This document shows, in pieces, positions 19,656 to 28,135 of a stretch of 64,000 nucleotides of DNA. Positions within the stretch are counted from its first letter, which is position 1; each line of letters begins with the position of its first letter. The position numbers and the translations under genes were made by a program. Source of the stretch: Candidatus Gastranaerophilales bacterium (GTDB lineage Bacteria; Cyanobacteriota; Vampirovibrionia; Gastranaerophilales; Gastranaerophilaceae). Under the pieces are notes generated by a model. That model did no database searches and had not been told where the DNA came from. It worked only from the letters and a program-made list of their open reading frames with translations. Location of the stretch: the NCBI GenBank assembly GCA_944325155.1, contig CALUYY010000001.1, positions 124,001 through 188,000 of the forward strand. The letters are read 5' to 3'.

Positions 19656-20285
19656 TTGAAAGTATCAAGTGTAAGTCCGAATACACAGCCTAATTTTGGC
19701 GGATTAAACATGCAAAAAATGCTGACCCGTGCAGCCAATATAAACAGCTGGCAGCAGCGTGCGGCGCTCGGCGCTGCGGCAATGACCATGCAGCCTCTAA
19801 TTGACCTGACCAATAAAGATGTTGATAAAGAAACAAGAAAAATTTCAGCCAACAGAAGCTTTGCCAAAGGTCTGGTCGGAACTGCAACCGGTATCGTTGT
19901 CAGAGGCGGCTGCATGAAGGGTTTGGAAAAACTGTTTGAAAACGAAACAATAACGGACAGTCTTGCACGATTAACCGCAAAAGGCACGAGCGAAGAAGCA
20001 ATCGAAAAATCAAAAGATTTTATCAAAAACCATGGCGGTGCGCAAAAATATGCATCGGTCATAGGAACAATTGTTGCAATTGGTGTTATGCTGTTTACAA
20101 ACTTCCTGATTGATGCGCCCGTTACAAACTGGCTTACAAATAAAATGAATAAAAAATATGAAGGAGAAAAAACAGACAAAACCCCTTCGATTCCGCAAAC
20201 ACAGCCAAAGGTTCAATTGCCCGAGCCTAAAATTATGCAAAACCCCGTAAATACACCTCAAAATAATTTAAAAGGAGGCGTGTAA
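19656..20285 (+). CDS. Membrane protein of unknown function, N-terminal Phe-x-Gly motif (paralogue A)
   Basis: 209 residues from a TTG start with AGAAGG upstream. The N-terminus is a Ser/Asn-rich tail with NFGG (residues 13-16), followed by a hydrophobic helix at about 38-55, another around 68-82 and a clear transmembrane segment (YASVIGTIVAIGVMLFTNFL) near 130-150. The C-terminus is Pro/Gln-rich and cytoplasmic or disordered. The motif TNKDVDKETRKIS after the first helix has a counterpart, TNKDIGKEEKKF, in the next gene, so the two are paralogues. The next gene starts one base after this stop and its GGAGG site lies inside this coding end, so they are co-translated. No known family is recognised. 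Confidence 0.7.
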   Translation: MKVSSVSPNTQPNFGGLNMQKMLTRAANINSWQQRAALGAAAMTMQPLIDLTNKDVDKETRKISANRSFAKGLVGTATGIVVRGGCMKGLEKLFENETITDSLARLTAKGTSEEAIEKSKDFIKNHGGAQKYASVIGTIVAIGVMLFTNFLIDAPVTNWLTNKMNKKYEGEKTDKTPSIPQTQPKVQLPEPKIMQNPVNTPQNNLKGGV

Positions 20286-20286
20286 T

Positions 20287-20835
20287 ATGGGTATAAAAGA
20301 ACAGGCAATCGAAAAAACGGGAAAATTTTTAAGAAGCTGTGTCGACAATAACGGTATGTTTTTGTTTGCAACTGCTGCCGCAGGCTGGGCGCTGGCTTCT
20401 TTGGCGCAAACCGTCGGTTTAATTACAAATAAAGATATAGGAAAAGAAGAAAAAAAATTCCTTGTTCCGCAGGAAATAATGGATGGCACATTTAACATCG
20501 CAACTTATGCCGCCGTTACAATACCCATCATGGGTGCTGCAAGCAAAATTGCGCAAAAAAAATTCCCAAACAGCAAGCAAGCGGTTGAAGGCGCTAAAAC
20601 CCTTGCCGCAATTGCGGGCGGAGTTATCTCAAGCAACATAATAACCCCTATATTAAGGAATAAATCGAGCGTTGTTATTAAAAAAATAATGGAAGAAAAA
20701 AACTTAACTCCCCCGCCGCCCGAAATTTATGACGGTAAAACCACACCTTATTTCAGAGCAAAACAACCTCTTACAATGAAAAATTATATCAACTTTACAA
20801 AGATATCTCCCTATTCCGGCAATTTAAAGATTTAA
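20287..20835 (+). CDS. Membrane protein of unknown function (paralogue B)
   Basis: 182 residues, ATG with a near-perfect AGGAGG ahead. There are three or four hydrophobic segments: about 22-42 (FATAAAGWALASLAQTVGL), 64-82 and 100-120 (LAAIAGGVISSNIITPIL). TNKDIGKEEKKF at about 44-56 aligns with the same place in the upstream paralogue, and the helix order also matches, but the N-terminal Phe-x-Gly tail is missing. A Pro cluster (LTPPPPEIYDG) leads to a polar C-terminus. It overlaps the convergent 88-residue gene by four bases. The pair may form a hetero-oligomer in the inner membrane; this is inference. Confidence 0.7.
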   Translation: MGIKEQAIEKTGKFLRSCVDNNGMFLFATAAAGWALASLAQTVGLITNKDIGKEEKKFLVPQEIMDGTFNIATYAAVTIPIMGAASKIAQKKFPNSKQAVEGAKTLAAIAGGVISSNIITPILRNKSSVVIKKIMEEKNLTPPPPEIYDGKTTPYFRAKQPLTMKNYINFTKISPYSGNLKI

Positions 20836-21098
20836 TCTTTGTTTATAAACCTTACCATCTCTAAAATCATATCTTCCAGCTTATCTTCCGGAATATTATA
20901 CTTAACGGAAATTGCATCAAGCGGGAGTTTATTTATATATCTTTCATAGAAAACGGAAATAAAATCATAATCTGTTTTAATCAATGACAAGTTATGCAAT
21001 TTTAAAAGAAGCTCTCTTAAATATTTCTCTTCACTTGTTTTATCAAATTGAAATTCAATAGGATCATCAATTCCAAAAAATTTGTCATTATCTTTCAT
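20832..21098 (-). CDS. Small hypothetical protein with sigma-region-4-like helix-turn-helix
   Basis: 88 residues, acidic N-terminus (MKDNDKFFGIDD), then helices. The segment LPLDAISVKYNIPEDKLEDM (about residues 57-77) looks like the helix-turn-helix of RNA polymerase sigma region 4, in which a short helix, a turn and a recognition helix follow one another. It is too short to be a sigma factor, and could be a small DNA-binding or protein-protein regulator. Its 3' end overlaps the end of the convergent membrane gene. Coding bias fits real genes here, but there is no strong ribosome site visible. Confidence 0.55.
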   Translation of the reverse strand: MKDNDKFFGIDDPIEFQFDKTSEEKYLRELLLKLHNLSLIKTDYDFISVFYERYINKLPLDAISVKYNIPEDKLEDMILEMVRFINKD

Positions 21099-21176
21099 AA
21101 TAAAAATTCTTAAATTCTGTATATTATTATGTTATAGTTTAATAAATTAATTTAAATTGTATAAAAGGACTAAGCT

Positions 21177-21731
21177 ATGTGGAATTTGTTGGTTGAAATA
21201 ATTTGTGCGTTTTTACCCAAGAAAAACAGATTTAATTATAATGCAAGACAATTTTTAAGACATATAACTTCATACATCCATATAAAAAGAAGAACAAAAT
21301 ATTCGGGCAAAAATATAAGATTAGGCGGGAAAGTTTATATAAATAAAAATACCGTAATAAATGATAATACAACAATGGGAAACCTCCGTGTTATTGGGGG
21401 GGGGGATTTTTCAATCGGCAAATATACAAGCATCGGCGAAGACTTGCTTGCAATAACGGGTAATCATAACTATGAAGGAGAAAAAATCCCGTTTGATGAA
21501 AAATGGATAGATAAAGGAGTTGAAATCGGAGAATATTGCTGGCTGGGCGCAAGAGTAACCCTGCTTCCCGGAACAAAAATAGGCGAAGGTGCGATAATTC
21601 AAGCGGGAGCCGTTGTCCACGGGATAATTCCCCCTTATTCAATTGCGGGCGGAAACCCTGCAAAAGTTTTTAAATACAGAGATAAAGAACATTTCTTAAA
21701 ATTAAAAGAAGAAAAGAAATTTTATTCATAA
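21177..21731 (+). CDS. Hexapeptide-repeat acyltransferase with an in-frame G10 tract
   Basis: 184 residues. It is a left-handed beta-helix (hexapeptide) acyltransferase: repeating [LIV]-G-x4 steps run from about residue 50 to 150 (IRLGGKVYI, FSIGKYTSIGED, VEIGEYCWLGARVTLLPG, TKIGEGAIIQAGAVV). The C-terminal IPPYSIAGGNPAKVFKYR is the usual end of maltose/galactoside O-acetyltransferase-like and LPS or capsule O-acyltransferases, which use acetyl-CoA. The candidate catalytic His is in the GNHNY segment near residue 100. A run of ten G (21396-21405) encodes part of VIGGGDF, and gain or loss of one base would truncate the protein. Its 3' end overlaps the convergent oxidoreductase by six bases. 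The acceptor is unknown; a cell-surface polysaccharide is likely. Confidence 0.8.
   Translation: MWNLLVEIICAFLPKKNRFNYNARQFLRHITSYIHIKRRTKYSGKNIRLGGKVYINKNTVINDNTTMGNLRVIGGGDFSIGKYTSIGEDLLAITGNHNYEGEKIPFDEKWIDKGVEIGEYCWLGARVTLLPGTKIGEGAIIQAGAVVHGIIPPYSIAGGNPAKVFKYRDKEHFLKLKEEKKFYS
21396..21405 (+). repeat. G10 homopolymer within the acyltransferase gene
   Basis: Ten consecutive G in an AT-rich genome, inside codons for Ile-Gly-Gly-Gly-Asp. Such tracts slip in replication and are known as phase-variation sites in surface-modification genes of other bacteria. As read here the frame is intact. Confidence 0.9.
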
Positions 21732-23084
21732 ATTAATCATATCTTTTAATTTATAAGCAGCTGTTAAAAGAGGGTCAATAGTCGAAGAAAAAGGCGGAGC
21801 ATAGGGAAGGTCCAAATGCAAAAATTCGTTTATCGTTAAATTTGCCCTGAGGGCGGATGCAACAACCCCTATTCTTTTATCGGCGCTGCCGCTCCCCAAA
21901 ACCTGCGCACCCAAAATTTCGCCCGTTCTTTTGTCTGCGGTAAGCTTAACCGATAACGTACCTATATGGGGCATATATCCCGCTTTATCATATTCCTCGA
22001 CAAAAGAAGATACAGGGTCAATATTAATATATTTTTTTAATTCAAGCGCCTTTTTTTCGCTTAAACCCGTTAGAGCAACGGAATAATCAAAAAATTTGGT
22101 AACGCTTGAACCCAATATGCCGTCAAAAATTTCGTTTTGATTAACATCCGATGCATTTATTGCGGCAACTCTTCCCTGCTTATTTGCAATTGTGCCAAGC
22201 GCCATATAAACCGATTGTTTTGTCGGAATAAAAAAATCTTCAGAGCAATCACCCGCAGCAAAAATGTTTTTATAGTTGGTTCTCATTTTATTATCGGTTT
22301 TAATTGCACCCGTCAAACCAAGCTCAATCCCTGTATCTTTTATAATATCAACATTCGGTCTGACCCCTATTGCAATAACGCAAAAATCGGCTTCTATTTG
22401 TCTTCCGTTTTTTGTTATAACCCCTTCAAATTTTTCATCGCCTAAAAATTCAATTGCTTCATCTTTAAATATAAATTCAATTTTATCTTCTGCGCGCTTT
22501 AAAATATTTTTATATAAGATATCTGACATATCATAATCTAAAACGGGCATAATTGAAGCTTCTTTTTCCAAAACATATATTTTTAAATTGTTATTTAAAA
22601 ATGCTTCCATAAGTTCAATTGCAATATAGCCGGCACCTATTAATAAAACGGATTTTGAAATAACCGAAGCATTTCTTATATTAATTCCGTCATTTATCAC
22701 TTTTAAATTAAATATATTTTTTAATTTATTATTTTTTATATCGGGTATAATCGGATTTGAGCCGATACATAAAATCAATTCATCATAAAAAACTTCCTTA
22801 CTATCATTAAATATAAGTTTATTTTCATCGGGCAGAATTTTTTTCAAAGTATGATTAAGAAAAACGTCAATCCCTTGTTTTTTAAATTCTTCAGGCGTTC
22901 TTACAATAAGTTCATTCACATTGGGCACAATTCCGCCGATAAAATAAGGAAGCCCGCATGCGGAATATGAAACCATATTTTCCTTTGTATACAGTTCAAC
23001 GATATTATCGGGATTAAGTCTTTTTGATTTTGCGGCAGCTTTAGGGCCTGCGGCGCACCCGCCTACAATTACGATTTTTTTCAT
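21726..23084 (-). CDS. CoA-disulfide reductase / NADH oxidase family flavoprotein
   Basis: 452 residues of the FAD- and NAD(P)H-dependent pyridine nucleotide-disulfide oxidoreductase fold. The N-terminal FAD site is IVGGCAAGPKAA, and the single redox Cys43 lies in SYSACGLPYF, the position used by CoA-disulfide reductases and NADH oxidases in place of a CxxxxC pair. The second nucleotide-binding site is LLIGAGYIAIELME (about 146-160), and IFAAGDCSE is the FAD-contacting C-terminal motif. There is no rhodanese domain at the C-terminus, so the Cdr-rhodanese fusion is excluded. The role would be reducing CoA disulfide or persulfide/polysulfide, or removing oxygen with NADH; sequence alone does not separate these. 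No sulfur-metabolism genes are adjacent. A cytosolic oxidative-stress role suits an anaerobe. Confidence 0.88.
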   Translation of the reverse strand: MKKIVIVGGCAAGPKAAAKSKRLNPDNIVELYTKENMVSYSACGLPYFIGGIVPNVNELIVRTPEEFKKQGIDVFLNHTLKKILPDENKLIFNDSKEVFYDELILCIGSNPIIPDIKNNKLKNIFNLKVINDGINIRNASVISKSVLLIGAGYIAIELMEAFLNNNLKIYVLEKEASIMPVLDYDMSDILYKNILKRAEDKIEFIFKDEAIEFLGDEKFEGVITKNGRQIEADFCVIAIGVRPNVDIIKDTGIELGLTGAIKTDNKMRTNYKNIFAAGDCSEDFFIPTKQSVYMALGTIANKQGRVAAINASDVNQNEIFDGILGSSVTKFFDYSVALTGLSEKKALELKKYINIDPVSSFVEEYDKAGYMPHIGTLSVKLTADKRTGEILGAQVLGSGSADKRIGVVASALRANLTINEFLHLDLPYAPPFSSTIDPLLTAAYKLKDMINL

Positions 23085-23116
23085 GATAGATTAATCATAA
23101 AATAAGGAGACAAATT

Positions 23117-23653
23117 TTGTATGTTACAGGCGGGCAATATAAAGGAAGAAAAGTATTAATACCCAAATCCGCTAAGCCCACGTTATCAAAAGTAAGAGAA
23201 AGCACATTTAATATATTGGGTTCTTATTTTATAAAAAATGAAGGACTTATTTTTCTTGACCTTTATTCCGGCTCAGGCATTATGAGCCTAGAAGCAATAT
23301 CAAGAGGATATAAGACAATATCGGTTGATAAAGATAAATATGCAATTAAATTAATAAAAGAAAATTTTAAAAATGTTGAAGGAGAATATAAAATTATTTT
23401 GGATAACGCACAAAGTTTTATCAAAAAAACAACAATAAACCCCGATATAATCTATATTGACCCGCCATGGGAAGATGATTACGAAAAAACAATAAATTTA
23501 TGTCTTGAAAAATTTAAAAATACAATAATCATAATCGAATACGATAAAAAAAGAGCGCAAACGTTCAATGAATTTTATCACAAAACAATTACGCCCTTTA
23601 AAGAAAAGGTTTATGGTCGTTGTAAATTGGACTTTTTAAAAGTCCCTTTTTAA
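23117..23653 (+). CDS. rsmD: 16S rRNA (guanine966-N2)-methyltransferase
   Basis: 178 residues from a TTG start with AAGGAGA seven bases upstream; no in-frame ATG fits better. RsmD methylates G966 of 16S rRNA in the small subunit. The N-terminal GGQYKGRKVLIPK and PTLSKVRESTFNIL form the family signature. The SAM-binding loop is LDLYSGSGIMSLEA and the catalytic motif IV is IYIDPPWEDDYE (DPPW, in place of NPPY). Length agrees with the family. It is divergent from the flavoprotein gene, with a 32-base gap, and no coaD is adjacent as is sometimes seen. Confidence 0.92.
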   Translation: MYVTGGQYKGRKVLIPKSAKPTLSKVRESTFNILGSYFIKNEGLIFLDLYSGSGIMSLEAISRGYKTISVDKDKYAIKLIKENFKNVEGEYKIILDNAQSFIKKTTINPDIIYIDPPWEDDYEKTINLCLEKFKNTIIIIEYDKKRAQTFNEFYHKTITPFKEKVYGRCKLDFLKVPF

Positions 23654-23665
23654 TGGAGAATTAAT

Positions 23666-24208
23666 TTAAGAATTCTGAGTACTTTGCGTTTCATATTGGT
23701 TAGTTACGCTGGAAGTATCATGGAATATTGACATTCCTTTAAGGTCATATTTCGGATATTTCTCCTTGACCTGTTCGGCTTCTTTTTCTACGCCGTATCC
23801 TCTTATTTCTGCGTTGGTTACTCTGCCGTCGCCGTTAGCGTCGATTTCGTTAAAATTATCAAGAACGGTTTGATACAAAGAACTTGTCGAACCGTATTGG
23901 GTGCACAATTGTGCAAGCTGGTTATAAGTTAAACCCATTGTGCACATCTGCGCCGTATATTTTGTTAAATCGTTTTCGGACAATACGCCGTCGCCGTCCA
24001 TATCCATTTTGGAAAAGTTGCTTGCCATATAAGCGGAAAAGTTGTAGTTCATATACATTGAATTTTTGGCATCTTCAGAGGGATTAATAATATTTTCCAA
24101 TGATAACCCCGAACCGTCTACACCCTGCATAAGGTAATAATAGTGGGACCTTAGACCCGTAATTGCCATAGTAAAAAGCGAATTGCCGCTGTTATATCGT
24201 AAACTCAT
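23666..24208 (-). CDS. EF-hand calcium-binding protein
   Basis: 180 residues without a signal peptide. Two canonical EF-hand loops: DMDGDGVLSEND (residues 69-80, ending in Asp rather than Glu) and DANGDGRVTNAE (123-134), separated by helices. A third Asp-Gly segment at DGSGLSLEN (31-39) may be a relic. The pair spacing of about 54 residues is longer than in a calmodulin-type lobe. The N-terminus (LRYNSGNSLFTMAITGL) is mildly hydrophobic, and the C-terminus is Ser/Thr/Gln-rich. It lies downstream of the M16 peptidase on the same strand with a 79-base gap. A calcium sensor or a surface protein is possible. Confidence 0.82.
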   Translation of the reverse strand: MSLRYNSGNSLFTMAITGLRSHYYYLMQGVDGSGLSLENIINPSEDAKNSMYMNYNFSAYMASNFSKMDMDGDGVLSENDLTKYTAQMCTMGLTYNQLAQLCTQYGSTSSLYQTVLDNFNEIDANGDGRVTNAEIRGYGVEKEAEQVKEKYPKYDLKGMSIFHDTSSVTNQYETQSTQNS

Positions 24209-24287
24209 AACTTTTTCCCTTAACGTTCAACCATATTTAGTTTAATGATTAAGTAAAAAAAGTAAAACATATAAACGGATGAAAAAA

Positions 24288-26900
24288 TTATTTTCCGACT
24301 ATTACTTCAATATAAGGCTTTTCAAAATATTTATTTGCAAAAGATAATATATCGCTTTGATTTACGTTTTTAATTTCTTCTTTGAGTTTGTTTAAAAATT
24401 CCAAATCAAACCCGTATGAAGAATATCTGGATAAAAATTCGGCTCTTTGCATATTTGTTTCAAGCGCAATTACCATATTGCCCAAAAGTTTTTCTTTTGC
24501 TTCATCCAGTTCTTTTTTAGGTACAAATTCGGTTTTAAGCCTCAAAAATTCGGCAAGCATTCCTTCTTTTGCCTGTTGTTCGTTTTTATTGTTGGTTCCT
24601 ATATAAGCGAAAAACGCTCCGTCATTTGCATATTGGTTAATTTGCGTTCCGACCTGATATGCAAGACCTTTGTTTTCTCTTAATGATTGAAACATTCTTG
24701 AACTCATGCCTGAACCCAACAGGGAATCAATTACTCTTAGAGTTGCAATTTCTTTAATGTCGTATATTGGAACTGTTTTATACCCTATAATAATCCAGCT
24801 TGTTTCTTTACCGTCGTTTTGAATTCTTTTTGTACAGGGTTCGCTTGGGATATATGATTCTTTTTTAAATTCTTTAATTTCAACTTTTTTTGCACCTTTA
24901 TCTTCAAAAAGTTTATTGAATTCTTTTATCAAATTTCCTTCGTTGACATCGCCCATAACCGTTATAACAAGATTTTTAGAGTCAAAAACGTTATTATAAA
25001 ATTTGGTGATATCATCTCTTGTTACTTCATCGATTAATTTAACGGTTGTTTGATTGTTGTTTGAATAAGGATAACCTTTATATGCAATGCCCGTAAATTC
25101 ATCAAGCGCAAGGTTCAGGGGTCTGTCTTTTAGGGCATTGACATAATCTTTATAATTTTTTCTTGCTTTATCTATTTCGGTTTTGGAAAAAACGGGATAA
25201 TTAATAACTTCATCCAAAATCATAAACCCTAAATCGAGTTTATCTTTTGTTAACTGCATTGAAACTTTAAAATTATCAGACCCGGCCCCGAGCCCGAGAT
25301 AAATTCCGTTCTCGTCAAGAAGCCTGTTTAATTCGTCATAGCTGAACGATTTTGTTCCTTTTTTGGCTGAAACGGAAGCCAAATAAGCACTTCCCGTTTT
25401 TTCTTCAAGAAAAGCTCCGCCTTTTGCATTTATATCAATTGCAATAATTTGGTTTTGGTCATTTTTCTTTACTATTAAAACGGCGCCGTTATCAAGAAGA
25501 TATTTTTTTTCACCTTCCGTTTGTTCCAAAACTTTGGCGCTTTCGGGGAAAATTTTTACCGCACGTTGAATATGGGAAATTTCAACGTATTCATCCGGCA
25601 TAACGGTTGAAGTTGCGGATTTTTGTTTATCTATATATTTATTTAAAACATGCTCAACATCTTTTATCGTTACCGAATTTATTCTTTTTAAGTAATTGTC
25701 ATACATTTTGGGAGTATTGAAATATAAAGTAAAAAACCCTAACTCGTTTGCAATGTTTGCGGCAGATTCTCTTGAATAGAGAGTAGATGTTTTAATCATA
25801 TTTTTTGCTTTTTGAAGCTCGTCTTTTGTTATTGCTCCTTTTTTTAAATTATCGATAACATCATATATTTCTTTTTCGACAAGAGAAATTTTTTCAGGCT
25901 CAAATGTTGCGGAAATTATAAAAAGCCCGTCGTCAAGATATTGGGAATATGAAGTTGAAATTGAATTTACAAGCTGTTTTTTCTCTTTTAATTCGTTATT
26001 TAATATACTGCTTGATGACTGCCCCAAAATAACGGATAAAATATCAAGCGCATAAGCGTCTTTTGTGTCGATAAATTTAGGCGCTCTGAAAGCTATCGCC
26101 ATATACCCCTGTGCAACGTTTTTGGTTTCGTTTTTCCTTAAAGGCGCCGTTATTTCGTTAATAACGGGGTATTTTGGTTTATCCTGTTGTTTTATATCAG
26201 ATTTAAAAGCTTCCGTTATTTTTTCAAGAGCTTCTTTGGAATCAACATCGCCCGATACGATTGTTATCATGTTTGACGGGATATACCAGCGATTATAAAA
26301 ATCCAGAATTTCTTCTCTTGAAATTTTTGATATAACGTCTTTTGAACCGATAACAGGGCGCCTGTACGGGTGGTTATTATTGTTTGATGAATAAATCAAA
26401 TTAAAAAGGTTATTGTATAAAATGTTTGAAGGGTTATCCAAACCTCTTTGAATTTCTTCAAGGACTACGTTTCTTTCTTTTTCAAGTTCTTTTCTCGGCA
26501 CCAGAGGATTTAAAAGCATATCCGAATGAAGTTTTAATGCAAGGTCAAAATCTTTGGAAGGAATTGTTATATAAAACTGGGTGTAGTCTTTGCTTGTTGC
26601 GGCATTGGTAAGAGCGCCTTTTGATTCAAGAAGTTTATCAAAATCGCCCGAAGGAACATTTTTTGACCCTTTAAAAAATAAATGTTCAAGAAAATGCGCC
26701 GCACCCGAATTAGAATCGTTTTCGTTGATTGAACCGGTTTTAACCCAGGTGTTAATTGTTACAATCGGGTTATCTTTCATCTCATATATAATAACATTTT
26801 GCCCCGAATCAAGCTTTTTATATATATAATCGGCGGCATTTGAGGGCAGCTGGATTAAAATTGCCAAAATCAATATTAAAAATAAGTTTTTTAATTTCAT
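24288..26900 (-). CDS. Exported M16 family zinc metallopeptidase, two-repeat form
   Basis: 870 residues with a signal peptide (MKLKNLFLILILAILIQLPS, cleavage near SNA-A). The zinc motif of M16 peptidases, HxxEH, is H69-F-L-E-H73, with the distal Glu in the VVLEEIQRG segment about 76 residues later, so the first domain is active in appearance. The second half repeats the M16 fold without the motif (FTGIAYKGYPYS, then SSRMFQSLRENKGLAYQVG) and would build the substrate clamp, as in PqqL/insulinase-like proteins. It probably degrades or trims peptides in the periplasm. Its ATG overlaps the stop of the upstream radical SAM gene (TAATG), which means coupled translation. Coding order is radical SAM, then peptidase. 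Confidence 0.9.
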   Translation of the reverse strand: MKLKNLFLILILAILIQLPSNAADYIYKKLDSGQNVIIYEMKDNPIVTINTWVKTGSINENDSNSGAAHFLEHLFFKGSKNVPSGDFDKLLESKGALTNAATSKDYTQFYITIPSKDFDLALKLHSDMLLNPLVPRKELEKERNVVLEEIQRGLDNPSNILYNNLFNLIYSSNNNNHPYRRPVIGSKDVISKISREEILDFYNRWYIPSNMITIVSGDVDSKEALEKITEAFKSDIKQQDKPKYPVINEITAPLRKNETKNVAQGYMAIAFRAPKFIDTKDAYALDILSVILGQSSSSILNNELKEKKQLVNSISTSYSQYLDDGLFIISATFEPEKISLVEKEIYDVIDNLKKGAITKDELQKAKNMIKTSTLYSRESAANIANELGFFTLYFNTPKMYDNYLKRINSVTIKDVEHVLNKYIDKQKSATSTVMPDEYVEISHIQRAVKIFPESAKVLEQTEGEKKYLLDNGAVLIVKKNDQNQIIAIDINAKGGAFLEEKTGSAYLASVSAKKGTKSFSYDELNRLLDENGIYLGLGAGSDNFKVSMQLTKDKLDLGFMILDEVINYPVFSKTEIDKARKNYKDYVNALKDRPLNLALDEFTGIAYKGYPYSNNNQTTVKLIDEVTRDDITKFYNNVFDSKNLVITVMGDVNEGNLIKEFNKLFEDKGAKKVEIKEFKKESYIPSEPCTKRIQNDGKETSWIIIGYKTVPIYDIKEIATLRVIDSLLGSGMSSRMFQSLRENKGLAYQVGTQINQYANDGAFFAYIGTNNKNEQQAKEGMLAEFLRLKTEFVPKKELDEAKEKLLGNMVIALETNMQRAEFLSRYSSYGFDLEFLNKLKEEIKNVNQSDILSFANKYFEKPYIEVIVGK

Positions 26901-28021
26901 TATTTTTTATCCTTAACTTTCAAGTCGCAGCACATCTGGCATGAAGAAAAACTTTTTGAATATTTTAAGTTTTTTCTGAAACATTTATATTTGGGAAGAT
27001 TAAAAAGCTCTTTTATGCTCATCTCTTTTATATTTCCGATTTTAAAAGAAAGGCAGGGGTAAACATCACCCGAAGGGTTAATCATCATATTTGAATAAGG
27101 ATATTTGCACGGATAATAAATTTCAGACGGGTGCCTTTTTAAGTCTTCCTTATTTTCGGGTGCAAAAAAATCTTTAATTCTTTTTGCTTCTTTTATATAT
27201 CCGCCGCCTTCAAATTTGGGAGAAAACCTTATTCTTGTTTTTGATTTCCTGCTTAAAGAACAAATTCTTTTATATACGTCGAGAAAATGTTCAATATCAA
27301 AATACGGGTCAATATCATATCTCGGCTCATAAAATACCGGCTCGAACGAATCTTTTAATATCGCATTTTGCTTAAGATTGTTATTTCTCAAAAATGACAC
27401 CGACAAAAACTCAAATCCCTCTCTTGTGCAATATTCATATAATTTATAAATATCCTCAAGATTATTTTTTAACACTATTGTTTTAATATCAACCATTGTA
27501 GGGTGATTTTTTCTTTTTTTATTCACAATTTCAAGATTTGAAATAATTTTATCGAAAATACCGTCTTTATTTCTGTTTATATCATGCGTATTTCCCCATC
27601 CGTCCAATGAAACGCTTAACAAAATAATTCTTGATTTTATTATTGAATCAATTGTTTTTTCATTAAGCATTGTGCCGTTTGAAACAACGTTAACTTTGCC
27701 GAATACTCTCTTTGAAGCAAATTCCATAATTTGAATAAAATCATCCCTTATGAAAGGTTCTCCGCCGACAAGAGTAATAAAAGCATATCGTGGGATTTGA
27801 GATATAAATCTTATCCATTCGTCATAAGACAGTTCGTCTTTTTTTCTTTCATGCCCTATATAACAATAAGGACAGTTTAAATTACAGCGGTACGTTACTT
27901 CAAGAAAATATCTTAAAGGAATAATGGCAGAGCCTGTTTTATTTAAAAAAGATTTATATGAAATGTCCGCATAAACATTTCTGAATAAGTCAAATAAATA
28001 AGAGTGGTTTATAAAATTCAT
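26900..28021 (-). CDS. Radical SAM enzyme with SPASM-like C-terminal Cys
   Basis: 373 residues. The [4Fe-4S] site is CxxxCxxC at Cys46, Cys50 and Cys53 (CNLNCPYC), and a glycine-rich SAM segment follows at ITLVGGEPF. The C-terminus carries extra Cys in the pattern YYPCKY, DVYPCLSF and SSCQMCCDL, as in SPASM domains that hold auxiliary clusters. The segment MMINPSGDVYPC is typical of peptide-modifying SPASM proteins (PqqE, AlbA, anSME relatives). It overlaps the M16 peptidase start by one base, a combination that recalls peptide maturation. No precursor peptide is visible between 23 and 28.2 kb. It is divergent from dnaA (114-base gap). Its target is unknown; sulfatase-activating or heme-d1-type roles cannot be excluded. 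Confidence 0.88.
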   Translation of the reverse strand: MNFINHSYLFDLFRNVYADISYKSFLNKTGSAIIPLRYFLEVTYRCNLNCPYCYIGHERKKDELSYDEWIRFISQIPRYAFITLVGGEPFIRDDFIQIMEFASKRVFGKVNVVSNGTMLNEKTIDSIIKSRIILLSVSLDGWGNTHDINRNKDGIFDKIISNLEIVNKKRKNHPTMVDIKTIVLKNNLEDIYKLYEYCTREGFEFLSVSFLRNNNLKQNAILKDSFEPVFYEPRYDIDPYFDIEHFLDVYKRICSLSRKSKTRIRFSPKFEGGGYIKEAKRIKDFFAPENKEDLKRHPSEIYYPCKYPYSNMMINPSGDVYPCLSFKIGNIKEMSIKELFNLPKYKCFRKNLKYSKSFSSCQMCCDLKVKDKK

Positions 28022-28135
28022 CTAATTCTCAAAATAAAAGGCTCTATTAACAAAATTTAATTTAATATTACTACAATCATTGTTTATAGTAAAATTGTTA
28101 AAAGTAGGGAATGGCACATTTTAATTTGGTGTATT

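Noticed and set aside
24288-28021. PQQ biosynthesis operon
   Set aside because: No pqqA, pqqB, pqqC or pqqD is present; only a radical SAM enzyme and an M16 peptidase.
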